DNA from: Quadrisphaera sp. RL12-1S | Lineage (GTDB): Bacteria > Actinomycetota > Actinomycetes > Actinomycetales > Quadrisphaeraceae | Assembly (NCBI RefSeq): GCF_014270065.1 | Contig: NZ_JACNME010000001.1 | Location: 496,001 to 560,000 of the forward strand | Direction: 5' to 3' | DNA: 64,000 nucleotides | Part shown: piece by piece, positions 9,413 to 17,810 of the stretch | How the letters are laid out: every line of letters begins with the position of its first letter | Position numbering within the stretch: position 1 is the first letter of the stretch | The notes under the pieces: model-generated | Seen by the model: the letters and a program-made list of their open reading frames with translations, nothing else | What the model was told of the DNA's origin: nothing | Databases searched by the model: none | Translations under genes and position numbers: made by a program

Positions 9413-10249
9413 GTGCGCGTGCCCGCCTCGCCCGCTCCGCGGCACCCCGTGGGCAGGCCCACCCGCGGGACCACGGGCACCAACCGGCTGCGGCGCCTCG
9501 ACAGGTGGCTCACCGGGCCCGGGGCCGCGCTGCTGCGCTCCGCGGACGACCCCCTCGTCGTCGACCTGGGCTACGGCGCCTCCCACACCACCACGGCGGA
9601 GCTCGCCGCGCGCCTGCGGGTGGTGCGGCCCGACGTCGAGGTGGTCGGGCTCGAGATCGACCCCGAGCGCGTGCGGGCCGCCGCCGAGGGGCTCCGGCGG
9701 GCCGGCCTGAACGGGACGGGGGTGCGGTTCGCGCGGGGCGGCTTCGAGCTGGGGGCGCCGGGCGTGCTGGGCGGTCGGCGCCCGGTGGTGGTGCGGGCGG
9801 CCAACGTGCTGCGCCAGTACCCGGTCGAGGAGGTGGCGCCCGCCTGGCGGCTCGTCGCGTCCCGGCTGGCGCCGGGCGGGGTCCTGCTGGACGCCACGTG
9901 CGACGAGGTCGGGCGCCGGGCCGCGTGGGTCGTCGTCGACGACGACGGCGCGCCGCGCTCCCTGGTGCTGTCGCTGCGCCTGGCCGGTCTGGAGCGCCCC
10001 GGCGTGGTGGCCGAGCGGCTCCCCAAGGCGCTCATCGAGCGGAACGTGCCGGGTGAGCCGGTGCACGCGTGGCTGGCGGCCCTGGACGACGCGTGGGCGA
10101 GGGAGGCGCCGCTGGCGGTGTTCGGCGCGCGGCAGCGGTTCGCCGCGGCGGTGGCCCGGGTCCGCGGCGACGGCTGGCCCGTGCGGGGCCGGCCCGCGCG
10201 CTGGCGGCTCGGGGAGGTCTCGGTGGACGCGCCGGCGGTGGGCCTCTAG
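9413..10249 (+). CDS. Class I SAM-dependent methyltransferase-like protein
   Basis: 278 residues with a Rossmann methyltransferase core. Motif I-like VVDLGYGASHTTTAELAAR is at about residue 50, VVGLEIDPERV gives the acidic residue after strand 2, and a strand-4 region LAPGGVLLDATCDE follows. The substrate is unknown. Two in-frame GTG codons (9413, 9419) are equally possible and no ribosome site decides between them. Divergent from mshA. Orthologues are common next to mshA in actinobacteria, which suggests but does not prove a shared context. Confidence 0.75.
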   Translation: MRVPASPAPRHPVGRPTRGTTGTNRLRRLDRWLTGPGAALLRSADDPLVVDLGYGASHTTTAELAARLRVVRPDVEVVGLEIDPERVRAAAEGLRRAGLNGTGVRFARGGFELGAPGVLGGRRPVVVRAANVLRQYPVEEVAPAWRLVASRLAPGGVLLDATCDEVGRRAAWVVVDDDGAPRSLVLSLRLAGLERPGVVAERLPKALIERNVPGEPVHAWLAALDDAWAREAPLAVFGARQRFAAAVARVRGDGWPVRGRPARWRLGEVSVDAPAVGL

Positions 10250-10274
10250 CAGCCCGCCTGCTCCGCGGAGCCGG

Positions 10275-10601
10275 TCACCAGCCCCCGTAGGGGCCGTTGG
10301 AGGTGCGCCCGCCCGGGCCCTGCACCGAGCGCAGCGCGGGGAGCACGCTGACGAGGAAGATCGCGGCGATCGCCACCGCGATGATCGACAGGAAGCCGAG
10401 CGGGTTCTGGAACGACACGAAGCCGACGGCGGCGCCGACCGCGGTCAGCGTCACCCAGAGCACCTTGGTCTGCTTGCCGGCCGCCGGGTAGGCGTCCTTG
10501 CGGAACCTGATGGCCTGGACCAGCGCCCACACCTCCAGGGCGAGCGCGGCGAGGCCGAGCACGAGGAGGATGATGCCCTGACCGGCGCCGATGAGGTCCA
10601 C
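10275..10601 (-). CDS. DUF2516 family membrane protein
   Basis: Small integral membrane protein, 108 residues, with three hydrophobic segments (about 8-28, 45-65 and 70-90) and a basic loop RFRKDAYPAAGKQTK between the first two. The overall pattern matches the actinobacterial DUF2516 family, whose function is not known. GTG start behind a G-rich site. The C-terminus is Gly/Pro-rich (GPGGRTSNGPYGGW). It converges with the methyltransferase, and dtd lies upstream on the same strand. Confidence 0.8.
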   Translation of the reverse strand: MDLIGAGQGIILLVLGLAALALEVWALVQAIRFRKDAYPAAGKQTKVLWVTLTAVGAAVGFVSFQNPLGFLSIIAVAIAAIFLVSVLPALRSVQGPGGRTSNGPYGGW

Positions 10602-10632
10602 CCCCCGATCGTAGGCGCCGCGGGGCGCCGGC

Positions 10633-11070
10633 TCAGGCCGGAGAGCGCGTGTCGAGCAGGATCGTGACCGGACCGTCGTTCACCAGCTCCACCGCCATGT
10701 CGGCCCCGAAAACCCCCGTGCCGACCCTCAGGCCGCGCTCGCGCAGGGCCCCGACCACGGCGGCGACCAGCGGCTCGGCCACGTCGCCGCGGGCCGCTCC
10801 CGCCCAGGTGGGGCGCCGGCCCTTGCGGGTGTCGGCGAGCAGCGTGAACTGGCTGACGACGATGACGGGGGCGCCGGCGTCGACGGCGGACAGCTCCCCG
10901 CGCAGCACCCGCAGGTCGGCCACCTTGCGGGCCACCTGGGCGGCGTCGTCGGGTCCGTCCTCGACCGAGACGCCCACGAGCACCACGAGGCCGGGCCCGT
11001 CGAGGGCGGCCACCTCCTGGCCGTCCACCACCACGCGCCCCGAGGAGGCGCGCTGCACCACCGCCCTCAC
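10633..11070 (-). CDS. dtd: D-aminoacyl-tRNA deacylase
   Basis: Homodimeric proofreading enzyme that removes D-amino acids (and Gly) from mischarged tRNAs. 145 residues, the exact family size. The N-terminus is VRAVVQRASSGRV; the substrate-pocket motif VSQFTLLADTRKGRRP and the C-terminal NDGPVTILLDT (the N-x-G-P-V-T cross-subunit motif) are intact. The GTG start overlaps the asparaginase stop (GTGA), so the two are co-translated. The functional link to the asparaginase is unclear. Confidence 0.95.
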   Translation of the reverse strand: MRAVVQRASSGRVVVDGQEVAALDGPGLVVLVGVSVEDGPDDAAQVARKVADLRVLRGELSAVDAGAPVIVVSQFTLLADTRKGRRPTWAGAARGDVAEPLVAAVVGALRERGLRVGTGVFGADMAVELVNDGPVTILLDTRSPA

Positions 11071-12125
11071 AGGAGGCCGTCCGGCAGGGCCCGCGCCGGC
11101 GGCGGCGGTGCCGCGGGCAGCGGGTCGGGCAGCAGCGCCCTGACCGCGCCCACCGGGCGGCCGTGCCCGAGCACCGGCACCCGGCCGACCTCGTCGAGCA
11201 CGGGTGCGTCGACGCCGAGCAGCCTCAGCAGGGCCACCACCACCGCGGGCCGGGGGCGGTCGGAGCCGTCCAGCACCTTGAGCGCCGCGCCCCGCCCGTC
11301 GGGCAGCCCCACCGCGTACACGCCGTCGGCGCCGTCCTTGGCCACGAGGCCGGGCACCCCCGCCAGGAGCGCCGTGACGTCGCGGCCCGCGCCGCCGACC
11401 ATCTCGGGGTGGCTGCCCATGGCGCGCGCCACCGCCGCCTCGGGGCTGCCGGGCGCCCGCTCGGGGGCTGCGGCGAGGCGGCCGAAGGCCCGCGCCAGGC
11501 CCGACAGGGGCAGCGAGTGCAGCGGCGCCCCGCACCCGTCGACCGTGGTCAGGTTGTGGGCGCTCGAGCCCAGGTCCGCGACCGTCGCGCGGACCTGGCG
11601 CTGCAGCGGGTGGCCGGCGTCGAGGTAGGTGCCGGTGTCCCAGCCGGCCGCGACGCACGCGGCGAGCATCGCCGCGTGCTTGCCCGAGCAGTTCTGCGCC
11701 AGCGGCTGAGGACCGTTCCCCGCGGCGCGCCAGGCGGCGGACGCCTCGGCGCCGTACGGCACGTCGGGGGTGTTCCGCAGCGCTGACGGCGCCAGGCCGG
11801 CACCGGCGAGGAGCTCCAGCACGCCGTCGAGGTGGCGCTGCTCGCCGCTGTGGCTGGAGCACGCCAGCGCGAGCAGGCGGCGGGAGCGGTCGTCGTCGCC
11901 GGCGAGGTCGAGCCCGCACTGCAGCGCCGCGACGGCCTGCAGCGGCTTGAGGCTGGAGCGCGGCCACACCCGCGCGTGGGGGTCCCCGAGGCCGGCGACG
12001 GCCTCGCCGTCGGGCCCGGTGAGGACCACGTGGCCCAGGTGCACCGACTCCACGAGGGGGCCCCGCACCACGGCGGCGAGCGGTGCGGCGAGCCCGGCGA
12101 GCGAGAGGTCCAGCGACGGGGTCAC
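11067..12125 (-). CDS. L-asparaginase II family protein
   Basis: 352-residue protein of the asparaginase II family common in actinobacteria and rhizobia (Pfam Asparaginase_II). This family is distinct from the bacterial type I/II AnsA/AnsB enzymes. Conserved blocks seen: WPRSSLKPLQAVA, LACSSHSGEQRH, QNCSGKHAAMLAAC and DGCGAPLHSLPL. These Ser, Lys and Cys residues form the active and Zn sites in characterised rhizobial enzymes. The tail is Pro/Ala-rich. GTG at 12125; stop overlaps dtd. Likely hydrolyses asparagine to aspartate and ammonia; the substrate is inferred from the family. Confidence 0.85.
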   Translation of the reverse strand: MTPSLDLSLAGLAAPLAAVVRGPLVESVHLGHVVLTGPDGEAVAGLGDPHARVWPRSSLKPLQAVAALQCGLDLAGDDDRSRRLLALACSSHSGEQRHLDGVLELLAGAGLAPSALRNTPDVPYGAEASAAWRAAGNGPQPLAQNCSGKHAAMLAACVAAGWDTGTYLDAGHPLQRQVRATVADLGSSAHNLTTVDGCGAPLHSLPLSGLARAFGRLAAAPERAPGSPEAAVARAMGSHPEMVGGAGRDVTALLAGVPGLVAKDGADGVYAVGLPDGRGAALKVLDGSDRPRPAVVVALLRLLGVDAPVLDEVGRVPVLGHGRPVGAVRALLPDPLPAAPPPPARALPDGLL

Positions 12126-12191
12126 CCGTGCAGCATCGCGGATCGGGCGTGCGGCGGTGACGGCAGGCCGTCCGTGCGGGACAGTCAGGGG

Positions 12192-14561
12192 GTGACGGGC
12201 GCGCATCCACGGCTGGCGGTCGCGGGGGCCTCCGCCGGGGTCGCCGCCGGGGTCGCCGCCGTGGCCGTGGGGACGGTGGCGGTGGCCCTGCTGCCGCCGT
12301 CCACCGCCGTCGACGTGCTCGCCGTCGTCCAGCTGGTGGGCGTGGCCGGGGTGCTCGGGGGGCTGGTGCGCAACCGCCCGGCGCGTCCCGTGGTGTGGCT
12401 GGTGCTGCTCGGCGCGGCGGTGCTCTACGGGGCCGCGTGGTGGGCCGTGGTGCTGGACGCCGGTGGCGCGGTGGTGGCCGTGGCCTGCACCGCCTCCTTC
12501 CTCGCGCTCGGCCGGGTGGTGGCGCTCGTGGGCCGCCAGCGCGAGCAGGACGCCGCGGTCGACGCCGTGGACGTGTCCCTGCTGGCCATCGCGGCGGCGT
12601 CCTCCTCGCTGACCCTGGTGTCGGTGCTCCACAGCGGCCCCCGCGGTGCGGGGGCGACGGCCGAGGCCTGGCTCGCCGTGCAGGCGGCCGGCGTGGTGGT
12701 GGTCGCGGCGGCCGCGGCGTGGGCCGTGGTGACCGGGCGGCTCCGCTCCACCGCCGTCCGGCTGCTGCTGGTCACGGCGGGCGGCCTGCTCGCCTGGCAC
12801 GTCGCGACGATCGTGGCCGCCCTCGGCACGGGGTACGCGCCCGGGTCTGCGGCCGACGCGGCGCTGGTGGTGACGTGGTCGGGGTTCGTCGCCGCCGCCT
12901 GGCACCCCTCGATGCGGGCGCTCGGGCGTCCCGTGGCGCCGTCCGGGCGGCGCTTCCCCGCCACGCTGGCCGTGCTGGGCGCCGGGGTGACGCTGGTGGT
13001 GCTGCCCGGCCTGTCGCGGTGGACCACGGCCGACGAGCCGACGCCCGTGCTGGTGGCCGCGTCCGCCGCGACGGTGGCGCTGCTGGTCCTGCGCCAGTGG
13101 CTCTCGGCGCGCAGCGCCCGCCGCGGCCCCGCGGTGGACCCGCTGACGGGGCTGGGCACGCGACGCTCGCTGCTGCAGGCCCTGGCGGGGCGCCTCGCCG
13201 ACCCCACCAGCCCCCCGGCCGTGCTGTGCGTGGTGGACCTGGAGGCCTTCGCGGACGTCAACGCCACCCGCGGGCACGCCACCGGGGACCGCGCCCTGGC
13301 GGCGGTGGCGCAGCGCCTCGAGCGGGCCGCCCCGCCCGGCGCGCGCACCTACCGCACCAGCGGGGACGGCTTCGCGGTGCTGGCCCCGGCCGACGTCACC
13401 GAGCGCACCGCCGACGGCGGGGGGACGGCGCCGGGTCCCGCGGGAGGCGCGGCAGCGGCCGCGGCCGCGCAGGCGTGGGTGCCCCCGGAGGCGGCCGAGC
13501 CCGGGAGCACGCCGTCCACCACCGCGCAGGGCCTGCTCGCGGCGCTGTCGCAGCCCTTCGACGTGCCCGGCGGGCAGGTGAGGCTGCGCGGGCGCGTCGG
13601 CGAGGTGCTCCTGCCCGGCCGCCCCGACGACGACCCCGATGACGCCGCCGCCGTCGCGATGACGGCCACGTCCCAGCTGGGCGACGCGGAGCTGGCCCTG
13701 GCCGAGGCGGTGCGCCGCCGGGTTCCCGCCCTGCGCGCGACGCCGCACCTGCTGGCCGTCCGCCACGACGAGCGCGCGCTCGCCGCACGGCTGCCGGACG
13801 CCCTGGCCGGCGGCGAGGTGGTCCCCCACTACCAGCCGATCGTGCGGCTCGGCGCCACCTGCGCCGACGACCGCGTGTCCGGCCACGAGGCGCTGGCGCG
13901 CTGGCAGCACCCCGAGCGGGGGACGCTCGGCGCCGACCGCCTGGTGCCGCTGGCGGAGCGGCTGGGCGTGGTCCGGGACGTCGACGAGGCGGTGCTGCGC
14001 CTGGCGCTGGTCGAGTGCGCCCGCTGGCGCTCCAGCGGGGTGGTGGACCCGGCCGCGTCGGTCTCCGTGAACGCGTCGGCCAGCACGCTGCTGCGGCCCG
14101 ACCTGCCCGAGGTGGTGCTGGAGGCGCTGCAGGGGGCCCAGCTGCCGGGCACGGCGCTGGTGCTGGAGATCACCGAGGGGTCGTGGCTCTCGGACCGGGA
14201 GGGCATCGCGCGGCGCCTGGCGGTGCTCCGCGAGCAGGGCGTGCGGGTGGCCGTGGACGACTTCGGCACCGGCTACGCCTCGCTGGACTACCTGGTCAGC
14301 TTCCCCGTGGACTCGCTCAAGGTGGACAGGTCGCTGGTGCGGCGCATCGAGGAGCCCGCGTGCGCGCGGCTGCTGGGCGGGGTCGTGGAGATCGCCAAGG
14401 ACCTCGGCGTGCTGGCGCTGGCGGAGGGGGTGGACACCCCCGCGCAGGTGGAGCTGGCGCGGGTGCTCGGCTTCGGGGCGGTGCAGGGGCACGCCGTCGG
14501 CGCGGCGGCGCCCGCGCCCCGCGCGGCCGTCGAGCCCCCGCTGGCCGAGACGGCCTCCTGA
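12192..14561 (+). CDS. Membrane GGDEF/EAL protein (probable c-di-GMP phosphodiesterase)
   Basis: 789 residues. About 1-300 is an integral membrane sensor with eight or nine hydrophobic helices. A GGDEF domain starts at DPLTGLGTRRSLL (about 315), but its active-site loop reads SGDGF, so diguanylate cyclase activity is unlikely. An Ala/Gly/Pro-rich insertion follows. The EAL domain (about 525-780) keeps the catalytic set: EAL in GHEALARW, VNASA, LEITE, VDDFGTGYASL, LKVDRS and ALAEGVD. Predicted to hydrolyse c-di-GMP in response to a membrane signal. It converges on an RsiG-like c-di-GMP-binding protein gene. GTG start preceded by CAGGGG. Confidence 0.88.
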   Translation: MTGAHPRLAVAGASAGVAAGVAAVAVGTVAVALLPPSTAVDVLAVVQLVGVAGVLGGLVRNRPARPVVWLVLLGAAVLYGAAWWAVVLDAGGAVVAVACTASFLALGRVVALVGRQREQDAAVDAVDVSLLAIAAASSSLTLVSVLHSGPRGAGATAEAWLAVQAAGVVVVAAAAAWAVVTGRLRSTAVRLLLVTAGGLLAWHVATIVAALGTGYAPGSAADAALVVTWSGFVAAAWHPSMRALGRPVAPSGRRFPATLAVLGAGVTLVVLPGLSRWTTADEPTPVLVAASAATVALLVLRQWLSARSARRGPAVDPLTGLGTRRSLLQALAGRLADPTSPPAVLCVVDLEAFADVNATRGHATGDRALAAVAQRLERAAPPGARTYRTSGDGFAVLAPADVTERTADGGGTAPGPAGGAAAAAAAQAWVPPEAAEPGSTPSTTAQGLLAALSQPFDVPGGQVRLRGRVGEVLLPGRPDDDPDDAAAVAMTATSQLGDAELALAEAVRRRVPALRATPHLLAVRHDERALAARLPDALAGGEVVPHYQPIVRLGATCADDRVSGHEALARWQHPERGTLGADRLVPLAERLGVVRDVDEAVLRLALVECARWRSSGVVDPAASVSVNASASTLLRPDLPEVVLEALQGAQLPGTALVLEITEGSWLSDREGIARRLAVLREQGVRVAVDDFGTGYASLDYLVSFPVDSLKVDRSLVRRIEEPACARLLGGVVEIAKDLGVLALAEGVDTPAQVELARVLGFGAVQGHAVGAAAPAPRAAVEPPLAETAS

Positions 14562-14583
14562 GGCGACCGCCGCTCCGGGCCGA

Positions 14584-14627
14584 GGTCAGGCCGGGGTCTG
14601 GCCGGGGTCAGGCCAGGGTCAGGCCAG
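14584..14627. repeat. 11-bp tandem repeat, four copies
   Basis: Four units of GGTCAGGCCGG type with GGTC recurring every 11 bp (14584, 14595, 14606, 14617). The array lies between two convergent genes and runs into the last codons of the rsiG-like gene. Origin or role unknown; slippage or a protein-binding array are both possible. Confidence 0.7.
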
Positions 14628-15164
14628 GCGCAGGCGCCGGCCCAGCTCCTCGGTGAGCCGGCTCTCCACCTGCTGCACGCGCCGGCGGGTGGTGGACAGC
14701 CGGTGCTCGATGCCCCGCAGGTGGTCGATGGCCTCGGCGAGGGCCGGGTCGGACAGCTCCGCGGGGGCGCTGGTGCGCACGTCGGCCACGGCGAGCTCCG
14801 CCTCGCGGCGGTGCTCGCCGACCCGGCTGGGCTCCACCGAGAGGAACCTGCCGATGCCGCGGGTGCTGCGGGTGTCGTCGGCGAGGATCCGGGACAGCGC
14901 CTCGGCCAGCTCCGCGTCGCTGCGGGCGGACCCCCGTCCCGGGGAGGGCCGCTCACCGCTGCGGTGGGCCCGCTCGGCCTCGAGCAGGTCCAGGCGGCCC
15001 TGCAGGAGGCGCCGCACGTAGGAGAGGTCGGCCTCCTCCTGTTGCGCGTCGTCGCGGCGGGCGCGCAGCACCGCTTCGTCGACCTCGGCCAGCTCGTCGC
15101 AGAACGCCGGGTCGAGGACGTGGTCGAGCCGTCGGCGCCCGCCCGGCCGGTAGTCCAGCGTCAT
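14619..15164 (-). CDS. rsiG: RsiG-like c-di-GMP-binding anti-sigma factor
   Basis: 181-residue, mostly helical protein. RsiG of Streptomyces holds the sigma factor WhiG in a complex that needs c-di-GMP, bound by two copies of E-x3-S-x2-R-x3-Q-x3-D on antiparallel helices. The first copy here is intact (in EADLSYVRRLLQGRLD, about residues 44-59). The second, near the C-terminus (EHRLSTTRRRVQQVES), matches except that the final Asp is Ser. Orthologues are often labelled 'aerial mycelium formation protein'. ATG start without a clear ribosome site. The target sigma factor is not in this window. It converges with a GGDEF/EAL gene. Confidence 0.82.
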   Translation of the reverse strand: MTLDYRPGGRRRLDHVLDPAFCDELAEVDEAVLRARRDDAQQEEADLSYVRRLLQGRLDLLEAERAHRSGERPSPGRGSARSDAELAEALSRILADDTRSTRGIGRFLSVEPSRVGEHRREAELAVADVRTSAPAELSDPALAEAIDHLRGIEHRLSTTRRRVQQVESRLTEELGRRLRLA

Positions 15165-15309
15165 GCACCGAGAGTAGCCGCGCGGCAGGTCACAGGTCGG
15201 GGCTTCGCGGCGGCGCGCCGCAGGCGACGCGCCGGGGCCGGCCAGGAGGCGCTGGCACCGCCCCGCGTGTCAGCGCCGCCGCGGAGCAGGCCGACCGCAC
15301 CATTCCGGG

Positions 15310-15567
15310 ATGACACCGTGGCGGCGTGGCCCCGGAGCTGAACCGGGTGACCTCTTCCTCGACCCGTCCCTGCCCGACCCCGAGCGGGTGGCCGTCTCGT
15401 GCGGCTCCTGGGCGGCGGAGGCGACGCACGTCTGGACCGGCTGCGGCTGGGCCAGGCTCCTCACCAGCCCCGTGAGGCTGGTGCCGGGCGCGGTCGCGCC
15501 CGACCTCGCCAGCACGCACCACCCGGACAGCGCGGTGGTGGTGGAGCTGGGGCGGCTCGCCTCCTGA
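15310..15567 (+). CDS. Small hypothetical protein
   Basis: 85 residues with strongly GC-biased third codon positions, supporting real coding. The sequence is acidic and Trp-rich in the middle (SWAAEATHVWTGCGWARL), with no membrane segment or known motif. ATG start lacks a strong ribosome site. It converges with the nitrobindin-like gene. No family recognised. Confidence 0.55.
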   Translation: MTPWRRGPGAEPGDLFLDPSLPDPERVAVSCGSWAAEATHVWTGCGWARLLTSPVRLVPGAVAPDLASTHHPDSAVVVELGRLAS

Positions 15568-15593
15568 GGCGGGCCCGGTGGGGCTGCGGCGCG

Positions 15594-16115
15594 TCAGCTG
15601 ACGCGCCGCAGCCTCGCCGACAGGCGGGGGTGCAGCTGCTCGGTGGAGCTGGCGACGTCGAGCACCCACAGCAGGTCTCCCTCGACCTGGCCGAAGGTGC
15701 GCTTGCCGGCGGTGTAGTCGCTCGCGCCGGAGGTGCGGACCACCGCGTCGGTGACCATCTCGACGCGCGTCCCGAGCATGCGGCCGACGAGCACCTCGAC
15801 CACGCCGGTGGGGTGGGCGAGCAGCATCTCGACGTCGACGCCCGGCTTGCCCGGCGAGGACTGCTCCGCCGACGTGCGCCAGTAGCCGGTCTCGGTGTCC
15901 AGGGGGTCGGTGCGTCGGCCCTCCGCGTCCAGGCGCCACACGCGCGAGGTCCAGGTGAGGAACCCGCGCGGGTCGGCCACGACGTCGACCTCCTGGCCGA
16001 CCTGGGCCTCGCCGGTCTCCGGGGTGGCGATGACCCCGGCGCCCGCCCAGTGGCCGACCAGCCACTGCAGGGGGACCAGGGACGCCGGCAGCGAGCCGTC
16101 GATCTCGAGGGGCAT
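15594..16115 (-). CDS. Nitrobindin-like heme-binding beta-barrel protein (FABP family)
   Basis: 173-residue ten-stranded beta-barrel protein of the nitrobindin/THAP4-C group (formerly DUF1794). The signature G-x-W-x-G-x-G is present as GHWAGAG at about residue 21. Family members bind heme b through a C-terminal His (here LHPRLSARL is a candidate) and react with nitric oxide or peroxynitrite. ATG start, 14 bp downstream of a tiny membrane-peptide gene on the same strand, with which it probably forms an operon. Role in nitrosative stress is inferred from characterised homologues. Confidence 0.85.
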   Translation of the reverse strand: MPLEIDGSLPASLVPLQWLVGHWAGAGVIATPETGEAQVGQEVDVVADPRGFLTWTSRVWRLDAEGRRTDPLDTETGYWRTSAEQSSPGKPGVDVEMLLAHPTGVVEVLVGRMLGTRVEMVTDAVVRTSGASDYTAGKRTFGQVEGDLLWVLDVASSTEQLHPRLSARLRRVS

Positions 16116-16129
16116 CGGCGCGGCCCCGC

Positions 16130-16243
16130 TCAGCGCTGGCCCTTGAAGAGGCGGAAGACCACGTAGAAGGAGAACCAGATGATCACGACGCTGCTCAGCA
16201 CGAGCAGGCAGAGGTAGAAGATCTCCAGGGCCTCGGTGCTCAC
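16130..16243 (-). CDS. Single-pass membrane micropeptide, 37 aa
   Basis: Short reading frame starting at GTG 16243: an acidic N-terminus (STEALEIFY), one hydrophobic helix of about 22 residues, and a basic C-terminus (FRLFKGQR). Codon third positions are almost all G or C. It lies 14 bp before the nitrobindin-like gene on the same strand. The function is unknown; the topology suggests a membrane anchor or regulator peptide. Confidence 0.6.
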   Translation of the reverse strand: MSTEALEIFYLCLLVLSSVVIIWFSFYVVFRLFKGQR

Positions 16244-16425
16244 CCGCCGAGACTACCGGCGCGGTCGCGACGCGCAGGCCGCAGGCCGGTGCGCGACGCT
16301 CCCCTCCGGTGCGATCTGCGACACGTCGTGCGACACGACCGAGGACCGACCACCACCTCCCGCACTCAGAGTCATCTCTTGCTTACTCTCGGCAAGGAGT
16401 CAGGGGTGACCTGGAGGAGCGGGGG

Positions 16426-16656
16426 GTGACGGGCGTGGACGTCCTGGTGGTGGCAGGCGCCTGGGCGCTGGGGTCGGTGGCCGTGAGCCTGGTGGTGGGC
16501 GCGGTCGTGTCCCGCGCCGAGCGCCCGGCGGAGCCCGGTCGGCGCGACGCGCACGCGGTCCCGGCCGCCGGCGAGGGCGCCCGGCTCGCCGTCCTCCCGC
16601 TGGCCCTCCCGGCCCCGCGGACCTCGACCGAGCAGGTCCCGGCCCGCGCCTCCTAG
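16426..16656 (+). CDS. Small membrane protein, 76 aa
   Basis: One strong transmembrane helix near the N-terminus (VLVVAGAWALGSVAVSLVVGAVV) and a Pro/Ala-rich cytoplasmic tail. GTG at 16426 chosen because GAGGAG lies just upstream and it starts immediately before the helix; a longer reading from 16309 would add a Ser/Arg-rich leader of doubtful reality. Upstream (16244-16425) is a divergent gap with no other gene seen. No family recognised. Confidence 0.5.
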   Translation: MTGVDVLVVAGAWALGSVAVSLVVGAVVSRAERPAEPGRRDAHAVPAAGEGARLAVLPLALPAPRTSTEQVPARAS

Positions 16657-16660
16657 CCCC

Positions 16661-17758
16661 TCACGGCGCGGGGCGGCGGGGCGCCGCCAGCTGCGGGCGG
16701 GCGTGCGCCGGCGCGGCGTCGGGGTCGACGACGACCTCCTGCGCCGCCGCCACGCCGTCCACGGACAGGCGGGCGTCGACGGGGGTGCTGCGCTTCACCA
16801 GGGCCAGGGCCACCGGTCCCAGCTCGTGGTGGCGGACGGCGCTCGTGAGGCGTCCCACGGCGCGGCCGCGGTCGACGTCGACCACCTCCGAGCCCGGGGC
16901 CGGCAGCGCCGCGCCCGACCCGTCGAGGTGGAGCACCACCAAGCGCCGCGGCGGCCGGCCCAGGTTGTGGACCTTGGCCACCGTCTCCTGGCCGCGGTAG
17001 CAGCCCTTGGAGAGGTGGACGCCCGTGCGCAGCCAGTCCACCTCGTGCGGGATGGTGCGCTCGTCGGTCTCCGCGCCCAGGCGCGGCCGCCACGCGGCCA
17101 CGCGCAGAGCCTCGGAGGCCCAGGTGCCGGCCAGCGGCCGGTCGCCGACGGCGGCCACGAGCTCGGCGCGGGGCACCAGCACCTCGCGCCAGGGCCGCTC
17201 GGCGCCGGGGTGCTCGTCGTCCGCGGGTCCGTAGCGGGTGGACGACGGCGACGTGCGCGGCCACGGGTCCACCCACGCCAGGGGCTCGCCGGGCAGCGAC
17301 TCGCGGCCCACCGGCTCCCCGAGCACGGCCCAGTCGTCCGTGACGTCGGCGACCTCCACGCGCAGCATGAAGCGCATCGAGTCGAGCCACGCCGCGGCGG
17401 GCGCGCCCTCGCCCGGCTCGAGCACCAGCCAGGTGGCCTCGCCGTCGTCGACGACGTGCAGGGCGTGCTCCACCCGCCCCTCGGGGCTGAGCAGCAGCGA
17501 CTCCACCGACGTCCGCGGCGGCAGGTCCAGGAGGCGCTGGGAGGTGAGGGAGTCGAGCCAGCGGAGGCGGTCCGGTCCCGCGACGCGCACCACGCTGCGG
17601 TGGGACAGGTCGACGACGGCGAGGCCCTGCTCCAGGAGGCGCTGCTCGCGCACCGGGTCCCCGTAGTGCCAGGCGACGCCCGCGTCGGCGGCCCCTCCGT
17701 CGGCTCCGCCCTCGACGGCTCCGGGCCGGTCCAGCAGGGGGCTGCGTCGGGTGCTCAC
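16661..17758 (-). CDS. ygfZ: Folate-binding YgfZ/GcvT-like protein
   Basis: 365 residues, aminomethyltransferase (GcvT) fold. The diagnostic YgfZ motif K-G-C-Y-x-G-Q-E is present as KGCYRGQE (about residue 248), with the essential Cys. Family role: tetrahydrofolate-dependent help in assembly or repair of certain iron-sulfur enzymes. The N-terminal part has the DLSHRSVVRVAGPDRLRWL region of the family. GTG start at 17758, 52 bp after the aceB stop on the same strand; co-transcription is possible. Confidence 0.9.
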   Translation of the reverse strand: MSTRRSPLLDRPGAVEGGADGGAADAGVAWHYGDPVREQRLLEQGLAVVDLSHRSVVRVAGPDRLRWLDSLTSQRLLDLPPRTSVESLLLSPEGRVEHALHVVDDGEATWLVLEPGEGAPAAAWLDSMRFMLRVEVADVTDDWAVLGEPVGRESLPGEPLAWVDPWPRTSPSSTRYGPADDEHPGAERPWREVLVPRAELVAAVGDRPLAGTWASEALRVAAWRPRLGAETDERTIPHEVDWLRTGVHLSKGCYRGQETVAKVHNLGRPPRRLVVLHLDGSGAALPAPGSEVVDVDRGRAVGRLTSAVRHHELGPVALALVKRSTPVDARLSVDGVAAAQEVVVDPDAAPAHARPQLAAPRRPAP

Positions 17759-17810
17759 GCCACGTGCAGCGCTGCGCGCGGCCCGCTGCTTCCCGCGCCC
17801 GTCGTCGTCC

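Noticed and set aside
11067-14492. A 1141-codon minus-strand frame upstream of the asparaginase
   Set aside because: Only the last 352 codons resemble a real protein. The upstream part is the antisense shadow of the GGDEF/EAL gene and is His/Arg/Gly-rich.
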